From: CALLMM01 sp964429855 | Lineage (GTDB): Bacteria > Armatimonadota > Chthonomonadetes > Chthonomonadales > CAJBBX01 | Direction: 5' to 3' | Length of the DNA: 64,000 nucleotides | Assembly: GCA_964429855.1 (NCBI GenBank) | Contig: CAYSDM010000002.1 | Coordinates: 62,001-126,000, forward strand | Shown: positions 9,347-17,832 of the stretch, one piece after another | Layout of the letters: each line of letters begins with the position of its first letter | How positions within the stretch are numbered: position 1 is the stretch's first letter | Notes under the pieces: generated by a model | What the model saw: only the letters and a program-made list of their open reading frames with translations | Told to the model about the DNA's origin: nothing | Database searches by the model: none | Program-made: the position numbers and the translations under genes

Positions 9347-10294
9347 TCAGCGCGCCGGTTCTGCGCGAACCTCCGTTATTACCCAGGCTCCTCCCCGCTT
9401 TCTCAGCGTGAAGGCGACCTGAAAAGCCCTCTCCGAACCGTCCTCACCGCGCAGGACATGCACGCCGGAGACACGTCTTCCTCCCGCCGTCGCTTCCACC
9501 CGATTCAGGCTGTAACGCACGGTTCTCATCGTCGGCAGCGCCTCGCGAGTCATCTGAAGATAGTCTGCCCCGGAGATACGGGAGCGAACGCGCCCGGAAG
9601 AGTAGAGCGACAGCATCTCATTCGGGCTGACATGCCACTCCAGCAGGGAGATATCGCCGGCGCGAAAAGCCGTCTCGATATTGGCTACCGCCTGCGCCAG
9701 CGAGGGGTCGCGCTCCAACAGGGCGTTTGCAGTATTCTGACGATGGAGATAGTAGTCGTTCACTCCCTCCACATCTTGATGCCCGGAACGACGATCCTCC
9801 CCGTTGACCGGAATATAGACGGGTACCGGCGGATTCTCGCGGTGAGTATCAGGGACGACATATCCCTGCGCCCCGTATCCCGACGTCTGCTGCGTCTGCA
9901 GGTTGTATCCTCCAAACCGACCATTATACGAGATACGTAAGCCGGAGTAGTCGTTCCGAACGTAGCTCATCGGGACATAGTAGTAGGGAACATAGCAGGG
10001 AACGCCGTTATGGATGATAATCACCGTCGAGCCGCACCCATTGCCCGTATAGATGATACGCTTCTTCCAGTAGCTCAGAGGATCCGGCGCAGGCGTGCCG
10101 GGGGCGGGATAGGGAACCGGACGATTGCCAAGATTGCGCGTCCCGAAGTAGGGCTTCGGGCGCGGAAGCAGCCCGGGGTCGCTCGGTATGGTCTGCGCGT
10201 GGATCGGCGCGAAAGCGACCGTCAGCAGTCCCCCCATCAGCGCGACGGAGGACGCAGAACGCGCCGCGCGGCGCAGCCATGCATAATGAGTCAT
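9347..10294 (-). CDS. Secreted protein with C-terminal NTF2/SnoaL-like domain
   Basis: A 315-aa protein. The start at 10294 has AGGAGG exactly 6 nt upstream, and the N-terminus is a signal peptide ending near IHAQT. The middle is Tyr/Pro-rich and low in complexity, with a possible disulphide pair in NGCGSTVIIIHNGVPC. The last ~130 residues (ALLERDPSLAQAVANIETA, then FTLRKRGGAWVITEV) look like a cone-shaped NTF2/DUF4440-type domain. No catalytic motif is visible. A CRP-type palindrome lies 123 bp upstream of the start. Function unknown. Confidence 0.75.
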   Translation of the reverse strand: MTHYAWLRRAARSASSVALMGGLLTVAFAPIHAQTIPSDPGLLPRPKPYFGTRNLGNRPVPYPAPGTPAPDPLSYWKKRIIYTGNGCGSTVIIIHNGVPCYVPYYYVPMSYVRNDYSGLRISYNGRFGGYNLQTQQTSGYGAQGYVVPDTHRENPPVPVYIPVNGEDRRSGHQDVEGVNDYYLHRQNTANALLERDPSLAQAVANIETAFRAGDISLLEWHVSPNEMLSLYSSGRVRSRISGADYLQMTREALPTMRTVRYSLNRVEATAGGRRVSGVHVLRGEDGSERAFQVAFTLRKRGGAWVITEVRAEPAR

Positions 10295-10416
10295 TTCAAA
10301 CCTCCTGTTGTTCGATGATACGGGGGAAGATCGCCGCACTCAGTCGTTGCCTCCATGCCTGTCTGATACGCGAACGGTTTTCACTCATACGTATTGCCTG
10401 TCGGAATAGTTGCCGT

Positions 10417-10432
10417 TGTGAAGGAGATCACA
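10417..10432. promoter_or_regulatory. CRP/FNR-type operator
   Basis: TGTGA-AGGAGA-TCACA matches both half-sites of the CRP consensus. It lies upstream of the secreted NTF2-like gene. A weak -10-like TACGTA on the minus strand (10388-10393) puts the palindrome centre about 43 bp from the inferred start, the usual class II activator position. Confidence 0.6.
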
Positions 10433-10493
10433 GGCGGCACTCCTTCCGGCTCTCCACACCTTTTAGACGAATCCGCGCGGGATTACGTGACTC

Positions 10494-11558
10494 CTATTCC
10501 GCCGCCGGATAGGAGCCGAGGATCGTCACGAAGAGCGCGTGTTCCCGAAGCTGCGCCACCGCTTTGGTCACCTGCGGATCGCGCATGTGTCCCTGCACGT
10601 CTATATAGAAGACGTACTCCCATGCCGCCACCTTGGCGGGGCGGGATTCGATCATGGTCATATTGACATCGTACTTCTCGAAGGCAGCCATCGCCCGAAA
10701 CAGCATTCCCGCCTTGTTATGCACCGAGAACATCAACGAGGTCTTGTCGTTGCCGGTCGGCTCCGGCTCATTGTAGCCTAAGATCAAGAAGCGGGTGCGA
10801 TTGCTGGGATTGTCTTCCGTATGGGTCACCAGCAGGGGCAGATCGTTCAACTGCGCCGCCAGTTCCGGGCAGAGCGCAGCGGCTCCCTCCTCCTGCGCCG
10901 CCAGTTCTGCCGCCCGCGAGGTGCTGGAGACCTCCACGACCTCGACATTCGGCAGGTGGCTTCGCAGCCAGATGCGGCTCTGCGCCAACGGCTGCGGGTG
11001 GGAATAGAGACGGCGGATATCCTCCAGCGACTCGCAGTGAGTCGCCAGATTATGGACAATCGGCACGAATATCTCGGAGACGATGCGCAGGTTGGTCTGC
11101 ATAAAGGTGTCGAGCGTCTCCGGGATCGCGCCTGCCAGCGAGTTTTCGACTGGCACGACGCCGTAATCGCACCCTCCGCGCTCCGCCTGCGAAAAGATTT
11201 CGCTGATGGAGGGAACGGGTATAAAGTTGGCGGCGGAGCCGAACTTATGCACGCACGCCTGATGCGAAAAAGTGCCGGAGGGTCCCAGATAGCAGACCGT
11301 CATTGGCTTCTCCAGCGCGCGCGAGGCAGAGATGATTTCGCGATAGATTGCGCGAATGGCAGCGGAATCCAGCGGTCCTTTGTTCAAAGAAAGCAGCCGT
11401 TTATAAACAACCTGCTCCCGTTCAGGGGTAAAATAGTGTGAGCGAGACCGGGTTTTGTGGTGACCTACCTCCTGCGCCAGTTCTGCGCGGCGGTTCAGCA
11501 GCGTGATGATCTGTTCATCAAGCTGATCTATCTGTTTGCGTAGTTCGTTCAGGTTCAT
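10494..11558 (-). CDS. pheA: Bifunctional chorismate mutase / prephenate dehydratase
   Basis: A 354-aa cytoplasmic enzyme that converts chorismate to prephenate and then to phenylpyruvate in phenylalanine synthesis. Residues 1-85 are an AroQ-type chorismate mutase (LNELRKQIDQLDEQIITLLNRR). About 90-265 is prephenate dehydratase, with the YLGPSGTFSHQA opening and the catalytic NRTRFLIL motif. The C-terminus is an ACT domain with the Phe-binding ESRP motif, so it should be feedback-inhibited by phenylalanine. The domain order and length are those of ordinary P-proteins. It is divergent from accD. Confidence 0.96.
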   Translation of the reverse strand: MNLNELRKQIDQLDEQIITLLNRRAELAQEVGHHKTRSRSHYFTPEREQVVYKRLLSLNKGPLDSAAIRAIYREIISASRALEKPMTVCYLGPSGTFSHQACVHKFGSAANFIPVPSISEIFSQAERGGCDYGVVPVENSLAGAIPETLDTFMQTNLRIVSEIFVPIVHNLATHCESLEDIRRLYSHPQPLAQSRIWLRSHLPNVEVVEVSSTSRAAELAAQEEGAAALCPELAAQLNDLPLLVTHTEDNPSNRTRFLILGYNEPEPTGNDKTSLMFSVHNKAGMLFRAMAAFEKYDVNMTMIESRPAKVAAWEYVFYIDVQGHMRDPQVTKAVAQLREHALFVTILGSYPAAE

Positions 11559-11707
11559 CTCTCTACCCAGGTTGGAGTCCAGTGACGCGAGTCGTCATCC
11601 ATCACAGTTCTGACAATGTTTCTGCATGCTGTGTGCGATCTCCTTTACCATGCACTCATTCCCCGTCTCTTCGAATGCATGGAACGGTGTACGGAAGGGA
11701 GTTATTC

Positions 11708-12559
11708 ATGCCCCGTAACGGATGGTTCAGTCGTCGTTCACGTACCGCACGCGCCATGGAGAGCGTGCCGGATGGGATTGCAACCAAGTGCGTAAAGTGC
11801 AACGAGATTCTCTTTGCGCGCGATTTCGAGCGAAATCTCAAGGTCTGTCCGAAATGCGGTCACCACCACCGGCTGAATGCGCGGGAGCGGCTGGCGATCA
11901 CGGTGGACGAGGATTCATTTATCGCGATGGATGAGGCGCTGCTCTCTCAAGACCCGCTCGGATTCCCGGAATATGCGGAGAAGTTTCAGCGCGCCCGCGC
12001 CAATACCGGACAGACCGAAGCTATCCTCACCGGCACAGCAGCCATCGAATCGCATCCCTGCGTCATCGGCGTCGCCGACTTCAGCTTTATGGGCGGCTCG
12101 ATGGGGTCGGTGGTCGGTGAGCGGATCGCCCGGGCCATGGAGTCGGGGCTGGAGCGTCGCCTGCCGGTGGTGATGTTCACGGCATCGGGCGGCGCCAGGA
12201 TGCAGGAGGGGCTGCTGGCGTTGATGCAGATGGTCAAGACCTCCGCCGCCGCCGGAAAACTGGATCGCGCTGGGGTGCCGTATATTGTCGTGCTGACAGA
12301 CCCGACTACCGGCGGCGTCTACGCCTCCTATGCCTGTCTGGGGGACATCATTCTGGCAGAGCCGGGAGCCATCGTGGGGTTTGCCGGTCGGCGTGTCGCC
12401 AATCAGGATATGGGGACGCGGCTGCCAGATAACTTCCAGACCAGCGAGTTCCAGGCGGAACACGGCATGGTGGATCGAATCGTTCCTCGCAAAGAGATAC
12501 GTCCTGCCCTGGCGAACCTGCTGTCATTCTTCGCGGAAGGTAACGGTCATGCAATCTAA
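11708..12559 (+). CDS. accD: Acetyl-CoA carboxylase carboxyltransferase subunit beta
   Basis: A 283-aa protein. The start at 11708 (MPRNGWFS) has GGAAGGGAG upstream; longer in-frame starts add a non-conserved N-terminus. The four-Cys zinc ribbon (KCVKCNEI and VCPKCGHH) is followed by the carboxyltransferase crotonase fold with FMGGSMGSVVGERI, TASGGARMQEG and DPTTGGVYAS. With AccA it moves the carboxyl group from biotin to acetyl-CoA, the first step of fatty-acid synthesis. It overlaps accA by 11 nt, indicating coupled translation of the two subunits. Confidence 0.96.
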   Translation: MPRNGWFSRRSRTARAMESVPDGIATKCVKCNEILFARDFERNLKVCPKCGHHHRLNARERLAITVDEDSFIAMDEALLSQDPLGFPEYAEKFQRARANTGQTEAILTGTAAIESHPCVIGVADFSFMGGSMGSVVGERIARAMESGLERRLPVVMFTASGGARMQEGLLALMQMVKTSAAAGKLDRAGVPYIVVLTDPTTGGVYASYACLGDIILAEPGAIVGFAGRRVANQDMGTRLPDNFQTSEFQAEHGMVDRIVPRKEIRPALANLLSFFAEGNGHAI

Positions 12560-13553
12560 TCCCTCCGATATTGATCGCACCATCACGGAACTGGAGGATA
12601 TTATAGCGACCCTCAAAAGCCCGGCAAGCCGCTCCCGCGCCAAAGCGGAGGGCATTGATATTGACCGGGAACTGGTTCGGCTGGAAGAGGAGTTGCAGCG
12701 CGTCATGCAGCAGCGCTATGCCAGCCTTTCGCCCTGGGAGAAGACCAACATGGCGCGCCACAAAGATCGTCCGTATTCTCTGGACTATGTGCGCCTGATC
12801 TTCGACGAGTTTTTTGAACTGTGGGGAGACCGGCTGGCGAATAACGATGAAGCGGTGATCGGCGGGCTGGCGCGGTTAAATGGCGAGCCGGTGGTAGTGA
12901 TCGGACAGCAGAAGGGACGCGATCTGAAAGAGCGGCAGCGGCGCAACTTCGGCAGTGCGCGGGCGGAAGGCTTCCGCAAAGCGCTGCGGCTGGCAAAGAT
13001 GGCGGAGAAGTTTCAGAAGCCGCTGATCTCCTTCATTGATACGGCGGGCGCGGCGGCGGACCTGCGCGCCGAAGAGCACGGGGTCAGCGAAGCCATTGCC
13101 CGTAACCTGCGAGAGTTCGCGCTTCTACAGACGCCGATTCTGGTCGTGGTGATCGGAGAGGGAGGAAGCGGAGGCGCGCTTGGCATGGCGGTCGGAGATC
13201 GGATCATGATGCTCGAACACGCCATCTACTCGGTCATCTCCCCCGAGGGGTGCGCGGCGATCCTCTGGCATGACAAGTCGCAGAGTCCCGAAGCGCAGAA
13301 AGAGAAGACGGCGCAGGCAGCCGACGCGCTGAAGCTGACAGCGCAGAATGCTTTACGTCTGGGAGTGGTGGATGAGGTGCTGCCGGAGCCGGTTGGCGGG
13401 GCGCATCGCGACCCCGTCGCCATGGCTGCCACCATCAAGAAGGCGTTGCACAGCCATCTGGGCGAGCTATGCAAACTCACCGTCGAGGAGATGGTAAGCT
13501 CCCGGTATGAGCGGTTCCGAAAACTGGGGGCGTGGGCAGAGCAGCCGGATTAG
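12549..13553 (+). CDS. accA: Acetyl-CoA carboxylase carboxyltransferase subunit alpha
   Basis: A 334-aa protein, normal for AccA. The start at 12549 follows GGAAGG and lies inside the accD 3' end. The N-terminal helical region (ITELEDIIATLKS) leads to the carboxyltransferase domain with FIDTAGAAADLRAEEHG and GEGGSGGALGMAVGDRI, then SPEGCAAILW. It pairs with AccD as the heterotetramer. The 3' end overlaps the convergent PAP2 gene by 4 nt. The biotin carrier gene accB is 18 kb away beside hom, and accC was not seen. Confidence 0.96.
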   Translation: MQSNPSDIDRTITELEDIIATLKSPASRSRAKAEGIDIDRELVRLEEELQRVMQQRYASLSPWEKTNMARHKDRPYSLDYVRLIFDEFFELWGDRLANNDEAVIGGLARLNGEPVVVIGQQKGRDLKERQRRNFGSARAEGFRKALRLAKMAEKFQKPLISFIDTAGAAADLRAEEHGVSEAIARNLREFALLQTPILVVVIGEGGSGGALGMAVGDRIMMLEHAIYSVISPEGCAAILWHDKSQSPEAQKEKTAQAADALKLTAQNALRLGVVDEVLPEPVGGAHRDPVAMAATIKKALHSHLGELCKLTVEEMVSSRYERFRKLGAWAEQPD

Positions 13554-14134
13554 CTCTCTGCAGAAGGAGCCGGAGGCTTCGGCAGGAGACGGCGCAGAGC
13601 GAAGTAGAAGCTCGTTGCCAGAATCCCCCCCAGAATCCAGCCGCCCAGTACATCTGATGGATAGTGATAGCCGAGATAGATGCGGGTATAGCCGATAATC
13701 AGCGGAATCAGCAGCCAGAGCCAGCGTTTTCGCCCCGTCGTCATCCAGACCCCGACCCCTCCCAGAGCCGCCATGTTCGCGGCATGATTGGAGGGAAACG
13801 ACTTCGACCCCGGACACTCCCCAACCAGCCGCGTTTGCGGAAACGCCATCGCCGGATCTACTCCGACACGATGACAGGGACGATCACGCGGCAGAAGGTC
13901 TTTGAGAAAACGGTGTGAGAATAGATCGCTCGCTCCTACCGCCAGCAGCGCGCACACAACCCACACGCGCCCCCTTCTTCCCCCCTTCCACCATACCCAC
14001 CCGCAGGCCACCAGCGCCGGAACCAGAAACCAGACCTGTTTATGCAGGTTGGTCAGTATCGGCATTATCGCGTCGAACAGCGGATTTCCGACCCCGCGAT
14101 TTAACAGAGAGAAGAGAAACAGGTCGAGAGACAT
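13550..14134 (-). CDS. PAP2-family membrane phosphatase
   Basis: A 194-aa polytopic inner-membrane protein. It has the three PAP2 signature blocks in order: KDLLPRDRP (KX6RP), PSNHAANM, and the block TRIYLGYHYPSD with the catalytic His. Likely substrates are lipid phosphates such as undecaprenyl pyrophosphate or phosphatidate; the sequence does not decide which. Loops between the motifs should face the periplasm. It ends within the accA stop region on the opposite strand. Confidence 0.88.
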   Translation of the reverse strand: MSLDLFLFSLLNRGVGNPLFDAIMPILTNLHKQVWFLVPALVACGWVWWKGGRRGRVWVVCALLAVGASDLFSHRFLKDLLPRDRPCHRVGVDPAMAFPQTRLVGECPGSKSFPSNHAANMAALGGVGVWMTTGRKRWLWLLIPLIIGYTRIYLGYHYPSDVLGGWILGGILATSFYFALRRLLPKPPAPSAES

Positions 14135-14208
14135 TCTGCGCCTTTCGGAAGTCCCCTCTTCGGGTTGTCAGGGCTTCCGGAGGCGGACAGTCCCTGAAAC
14201 CTGGGCGG

Positions 14209-14685
14209 CTACCTGACTTCTCGCGTGGACTCCATCAGCCTCTTCACATTCTCCGTCGCGAAGCCTTTGGCGTCGGGGTGTTTGCGTTGAATCAGTTCAT
14301 GAATGACGCCAGTCTCCGGGATCGGCTTGGAGAATATCTGGATCAGGTCGTCATTCTCAATCTGTTTCTCCGAAAGGAACTCGACTCCCTGCTTGCGCGC
14401 ATCTTCGACCGCCGCCGCCAGATCGTCCACTGCATAGGCGATATGATGCAGCGCATTACCGTGCCTCTTTACCCACTCGCGGACAACGCCTCCCTCCCCG
14501 ATCCCTTCGGAGACAAAAATCTGGATCGAGCCGGCGTTGAGCGCGGCGCAGCGCGCTCTCGTCCCGTCCTCGAAGTCCACGAAGAACCGATCCGCGATCT
14601 CGCAGCCCATTACCTCCGTGTAGAACTTGATCGCCTTCTCCAGGTCTTCCACCCGAAAGGCGATATGGTCAATCCGTGCTTTCAT
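14209..14685 (-). CDS. VOC-superfamily metal enzyme (HPPD / methylmalonyl-CoA epimerase-like)
   Basis: A 158-aa protein with GGAGGAGGG just upstream of its ATG. Two VOC half-domains are visible, with metal-ligand candidates His in IDHIAF, His in LHHIAYAV and Glu in IHELIQR. The end (LIQIFSKPIPETGVIHELIQR) resembles the C-terminal half of 4-hydroxyphenylpyruvate dioxygenase. The length fits a single-module VOC protein such as methylmalonyl-CoA epimerase. The 63-nt gap to the saccharopine-dehydrogenase-like gene suggests a shared transcript and a role in amino-acid breakdown. The precise reaction is undetermined. Confidence 0.75.
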   Translation of the reverse strand: MKARIDHIAFRVEDLEKAIKFYTEVMGCEIADRFFVDFEDGTRARCAALNAGSIQIFVSEGIGEGGVVREWVKRHGNALHHIAYAVDDLAAAVEDARKQGVEFLSEKQIENDDLIQIFSKPIPETGVIHELIQRKHPDAKGFATENVKRLMESTREVR

Positions 14686-14748
14686 TCGTCCCTCCTCCAG
14701 CCTGAAAGATGCCCGGCAGACGCCTGTCGCATCTGCCGGGCGGAGTCT

Positions 14749-15942
14749 CTATCGCTGCGCGGTCGTAGTCTCCGAGAACGGGATTCCGCGCTGTATCAAC
14801 GCCTCCACAAAAGGCGCGCCGGGTATCGCCTGCTCCAGCGGATGCGCGCCGGGAGCGACCAGACCGTTCATCTGCAACTCGCAGACAATCGCCGCCGAAA
14901 AGCCCGTCATGCGCTCCATCGCGCTGAAACCGGTCGCCTCATCATGAAAGTCGAGAATATCCATTTGACGCATGATCGGCTTGCCGTCCTTTATGCCTTT
15001 GCAGATGGCGCGCACCACCACCAGATCGCGATCTTCCGGGAAGCGCAGCCTGGGAGCCGCCACCCGATGGAACAGTTCCCGTGGAACGACCTGCGTATCG
15101 CCTATCTGTACCGGCTCCAGATCGAGCAGCCCCAGGTCTTTGATGACCTTGAATTTCGCATGATGCCCGGCATAGCGCACGGTTTTATACTCATACTTCT
15201 CGACCTTCCCCTCAAACGTCAACGGCGCGGTGGAGGCTCCGCCGGAGGTGACGAACGCCTCGCAGCGACCCACCGGCGCCGGAAACTCAATCTCCTCCAG
15301 TTCCGTGAAGGTGTCTATCTCTACGATTTTGCCATCGCGCAGAACGTGGGCTTTGCCGAAATACTCCACCGTCAATCCGCTGATCGCGAAGACCAGCTTA
15401 TAGTCCAGTGGGGGACGCGGAACCTGCGGCAATCCGCCGCAGCGAAGCTGCACCTCGCGGCAAACATCCATCCCCTCCATACCGTAGACCGCCAGCGTAT
15501 TAACCATCCCTGGAGCCAGTCCGCAGTCGGGAATGAGCGACACATTCGCCGCCTCCGCCTCATCGCTCAACGCCAGCACCTTCAGCGCGACGTCGGTATT
15601 GCCGCCCAGATCGCACATATGGGTTCCCGCTGCAACGGCCGCAACCGCCACGGATGGATGCATAAAGTAGGGAACCGCGCTGAGCAGAGAGCGCACCGGC
15701 TTCAGAAACTCAACCAGCGATTCGGTATCTCCGGCGTCAATACGCGCAAAGCGGACGCGATCCGCCTGCTCCGGCAGAAGCTGCTGCAACCTTTCGGCAG
15801 CGTGCCGCGCCGCCGCCTCACTGGCATCCGCAAGCCAGACCGTCTCGGGTTCGCCGAACTTCAGAAAATCGTAGGCGGCGGCGGTTCCCTGCATCCCCGC
15901 GCCAAGCACGGCAAAGACACGCCTCTTTTCAACATTCCTCAT
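14749..15942 (-). CDS. Saccharopine dehydrogenase-family NAD(P) oxidoreductase
   Basis: A 397-aa protein with a GGAAAGGA site upstream. The N-terminus is a Rossmann fold (VFAVLGAGMQGTAAAYDF, then an acidic WLADAS strand suggesting NAD). The middle carries the saccharopine-dehydrogenase/LYS9 domain, with DLGGNTDVALK and PDCGLAPGMVNTLAVY. The closest kind I recall is lysine 6-dehydrogenase or carboxynorspermidine-type enzymes; the substrate is not fixed by sequence. It is preceded by a 205-nt structured leader containing a terminator, so expression is probably controlled by attenuation. The VOC gene follows on the same strand. Confidence 0.82.
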   Translation of the reverse strand: MRNVEKRRVFAVLGAGMQGTAAAYDFLKFGEPETVWLADASEAAARHAAERLQQLLPEQADRVRFARIDAGDTESLVEFLKPVRSLLSAVPYFMHPSVAVAAVAAGTHMCDLGGNTDVALKVLALSDEAEAANVSLIPDCGLAPGMVNTLAVYGMEGMDVCREVQLRCGGLPQVPRPPLDYKLVFAISGLTVEYFGKAHVLRDGKIVEIDTFTELEEIEFPAPVGRCEAFVTSGGASTAPLTFEGKVEKYEYKTVRYAGHHAKFKVIKDLGLLDLEPVQIGDTQVVPRELFHRVAAPRLRFPEDRDLVVVRAICKGIKDGKPIMRQMDILDFHDEATGFSAMERMTGFSAAIVCELQMNGLVAPGAHPLEQAIPGAPFVEALIQRGIPFSETTTAQR

Positions 15943-16147
15943 GGAACTGTCCTTTCCTGAGAATCAAAAACGCCCGACACCTTCTCTATGGTGTCGGGCG
16001 CAGCCAGAGTGCTGGTGACAGCGGATCAGACAGGCAGACGCAAACACGACACCGGGAAACTCGCCTCCCGCGTCGTGTAGGACGACATAATGATGGTCAC
16101 CAGTTCGTTATGCACGCCTGTTCCGCTCTCACGATAATATTTTTCTA
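15943..16147 (-). promoter_or_regulatory. Structured leader, riboswitch-like, of unknown class
   Basis: The transcript from the promoter at 16154-16182 has a leader of about 205 nt. By eye, arm 16126-16116 pairs with 16035-16021 (ACAGGC/GCCTGT plus GCGGA/TCCGC). CTGGTGAC (16103-16096) pairs with GTCACCAG (16019-16012). These helices cross, forming a pseudoknot. A central hairpin uses ACACGAC (16078-16072) and GTCGTGT (16050-16044). GGTGTCG (16053-16047) can also pair with the 5' arm of the downstream terminator, an antiterminator. I could not match it to SAM, lysine, TPP, FMN, cobalamin, glycine, purine or T-box consensus features. Confidence 0.6.
15966..16000 (-). terminator. Leader terminator upstream of the saccharopine-dehydrogenase-like gene
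   Basis: An 11-bp stem (CGCCCGACACC / GGTGTCGGGCG) with an 8-nt loop is followed on the minus strand by TTTTTGATT. It ends 24 nt before the start codon. The upstream gene is divergent, so this hairpin cannot terminate it. Confidence 0.85.
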
Positions 16148-16153
16148 TGCTTC

Positions 16154-16182
16154 ATTGTACCGTTTGCGACCAGAGATGTCAA
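16154..16182 (-). promoter_or_regulatory. Consensus sigma-70 promoter (TTGACA-17-TACAAT)
   Basis: On the minus strand TTGACA (16182-16177) and TACAAT (16159-16154) are 17 bp apart. It drives the structured leader of the saccharopine-dehydrogenase-like gene. Confidence 0.85.
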
Positions 16183-16265
16183 GGGTAGAATTACCGGGGA
16201 TGGATCATCAAGCGGAGCAGGAGTCGCGCCGGAGCGAGGTGAACAGGAGGGGCGGAGGAACCGCC

Positions 16266-17828
16266 GTGACGTTCGACCCGATTCAGGTGGAAGTGTGGAG
16301 ACATCTCTTCTCTTCGGTTGCCGAGGAGATGGGCGCTGCGCTGGAGCGAACCGGCTACTCGCCGAACATCAAGGAGCGGCGCGACCACTCCTGCGCCCTG
16401 TTCGACGCCAGCGGTTCCCTGCTGGCGCAGGCGGCGCATATCCCGGTGCATCTGGGAGCCATGCCGATGATGATGAGGAGCCTGCTGCCTGCCGTTCGCT
16501 GGTCGCCCGGAACGATGTGGCTCTGCAACGACCCGGAGCATGGAGGCACGCACCTGCCGGATCTGACGCTGGTCGCTCCGGTCTTCGTTCAGGAGCGGAT
16601 CGCCGGATTTGTCGCCAATCGCGCCCATCACGCCGACATCGGCGGTCTTTCTCCCGGATCGCTGCCGCTCAGCACGGAACTGTTTCATGAAGGGCTGATT
16701 GTGCCGCCGGTGCGGCTGGTGACGCGAAACCGACTGCAGCCGGATCTGCTGTCGCTCCTGTGCGCCAACTCCCGAACCGGCGAGGAGCGGCGCGGCGATC
16801 TGGCGGCGCAGGTGGCTGCCAATCAGATCGGAGTCCGACGTTTTCAGGAGCTTGTCACGCGCTATACGCGGGAGGTTGTCGAGCAGCGCGCCGCACAGAT
16901 GGCGCGTTATGCGGAGGCGGTCGTTCGCGCCACGCTCTCCCGCGCTCCGAACGGGGAATACGCTTTCACCGACTATCTGGACGATGACGGCGTCGGAGGC
17001 GTAGACCTGCCCATCACAGTCACGGCGCGGCTGCGCGGCGGGGAGATTATCTTCGACTTCGCCGGAACTGCCCCGGAGACCGCCGGATCGGTCAACGCGA
17101 CCGCAGCCGTAACCCGCTCCGCCTGTTACTATGTGATTCGCTGTCTGGTGGAGGAGGAGATTCCGATGAATGCGGGAGCCTTCGCGCCTGTGCAGGTGAT
17201 TGCGCCGGAGGGAACGCTGGTCAACGCGCGATTCCCGCGCGCGGTCGCCGCCGGAAACGTGGAGACCTCGCAGCGAATCGTGGATACGCTGTTGGGCGCG
17301 CTGGCTCCCGCCTTCCCGGACCGGATTCCCGCCGCCAGTCAGGGAACGATGAATAATCTGACCATCGGCGGAGAAGACCCGGCGCGGGGAACGCGATTCG
17401 CCTATTACGAGACTCTCTGCGGCGGAGCAGGGGCAGGACAGAACGGTCCCGGAGCCGACGCCATCCATTCGCACATGACCAATACCCGCAACACTCCCAT
17501 TGAGGCGCTGGAGTGGCACTATCCTCTGCGGGTGAGAGAGTACGCCCTGCGCAATGGTTCCGGCGGAGCCGGAAGACAGCCGGGAGGCAGGGGTATCATT
17601 CGCGCCATCGAACTGCTCGCTCCGGCGCACGTCTCCCTGATCACCGAACGACGACGGCACGCGCCGCCGGGCATGGCGGGCGGAGAACATGGCGCACCCG
17701 GTCGCAACCGCCTGCGCCATGTGGACGGACGCGAGGAGGAGCTTCCCGGCAAGTTCAGCGGACGCTGCGAGGCAGGCTCCGTACTGATTGTGGAGACGCC
17801 GGGCGGCGGAGGCTTCGGCGTCTCCTGA
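16266..17828 (+). CDS. Hydantoinase B / oxoprolinase HyuB-family protein
   Basis: A 520-aa protein. The GTG at 16266 has GGAGG 7 nt upstream and begins at the conserved DPIQVEVWRHLFSSVAEEMG segment; an ATG at 16200 is an alternative. Typical motifs follow: ERTGYSPNIKERRDHSCALFD, HIPVHLGAM, NDPEHGGTHLPDLTL, NRAHHADIGG, and at the end RYETxxGGAGAG-like and NTRNTPIEALE blocks. HyuB proteins work with HyuA in ATP-dependent opening of hydantoin or 5-oxoproline rings. No HyuA gene is nearby, so it may act alone or with a distant partner. It is convergent with the glycosidase gene, 4 nt apart. Confidence 0.88.
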   Translation: MTFDPIQVEVWRHLFSSVAEEMGAALERTGYSPNIKERRDHSCALFDASGSLLAQAAHIPVHLGAMPMMMRSLLPAVRWSPGTMWLCNDPEHGGTHLPDLTLVAPVFVQERIAGFVANRAHHADIGGLSPGSLPLSTELFHEGLIVPPVRLVTRNRLQPDLLSLLCANSRTGEERRGDLAAQVAANQIGVRRFQELVTRYTREVVEQRAAQMARYAEAVVRATLSRAPNGEYAFTDYLDDDGVGGVDLPITVTARLRGGEIIFDFAGTAPETAGSVNATAAVTRSACYYVIRCLVEEEIPMNAGAFAPVQVIAPEGTLVNARFPRAVAAGNVETSQRIVDTLLGALAPAFPDRIPAASQGTMNNLTIGGEDPARGTRFAYYETLCGGAGAGQNGPGADAIHSHMTNTRNTPIEALEWHYPLRVREYALRNGSGGAGRQPGGRGIIRAIELLAPAHVSLITERRRHAPPGMAGGEHGAPGRNRLRHVDGREEELPGKFSGRCEAGSVLIVETPGGGGFGVS

Positions 17829-17832
17829 AGCG

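Noticed and set aside
13915..15960. 681-codon plus-strand open frame
   Set aside because: It lies antisense to the PAP2, VOC and saccharopine-dehydrogenase-like genes, which have clear family motifs. Its translation is Arg/His/Leu-rich without domains, a by-product of high G+C.
15943..16147. T-box, lysine, SAM or TPP riboswitch
   Set aside because: The conserved sequence blocks of these classes (such as the T-box AGGGTGGNACCGCG) are absent, so I left the class open.
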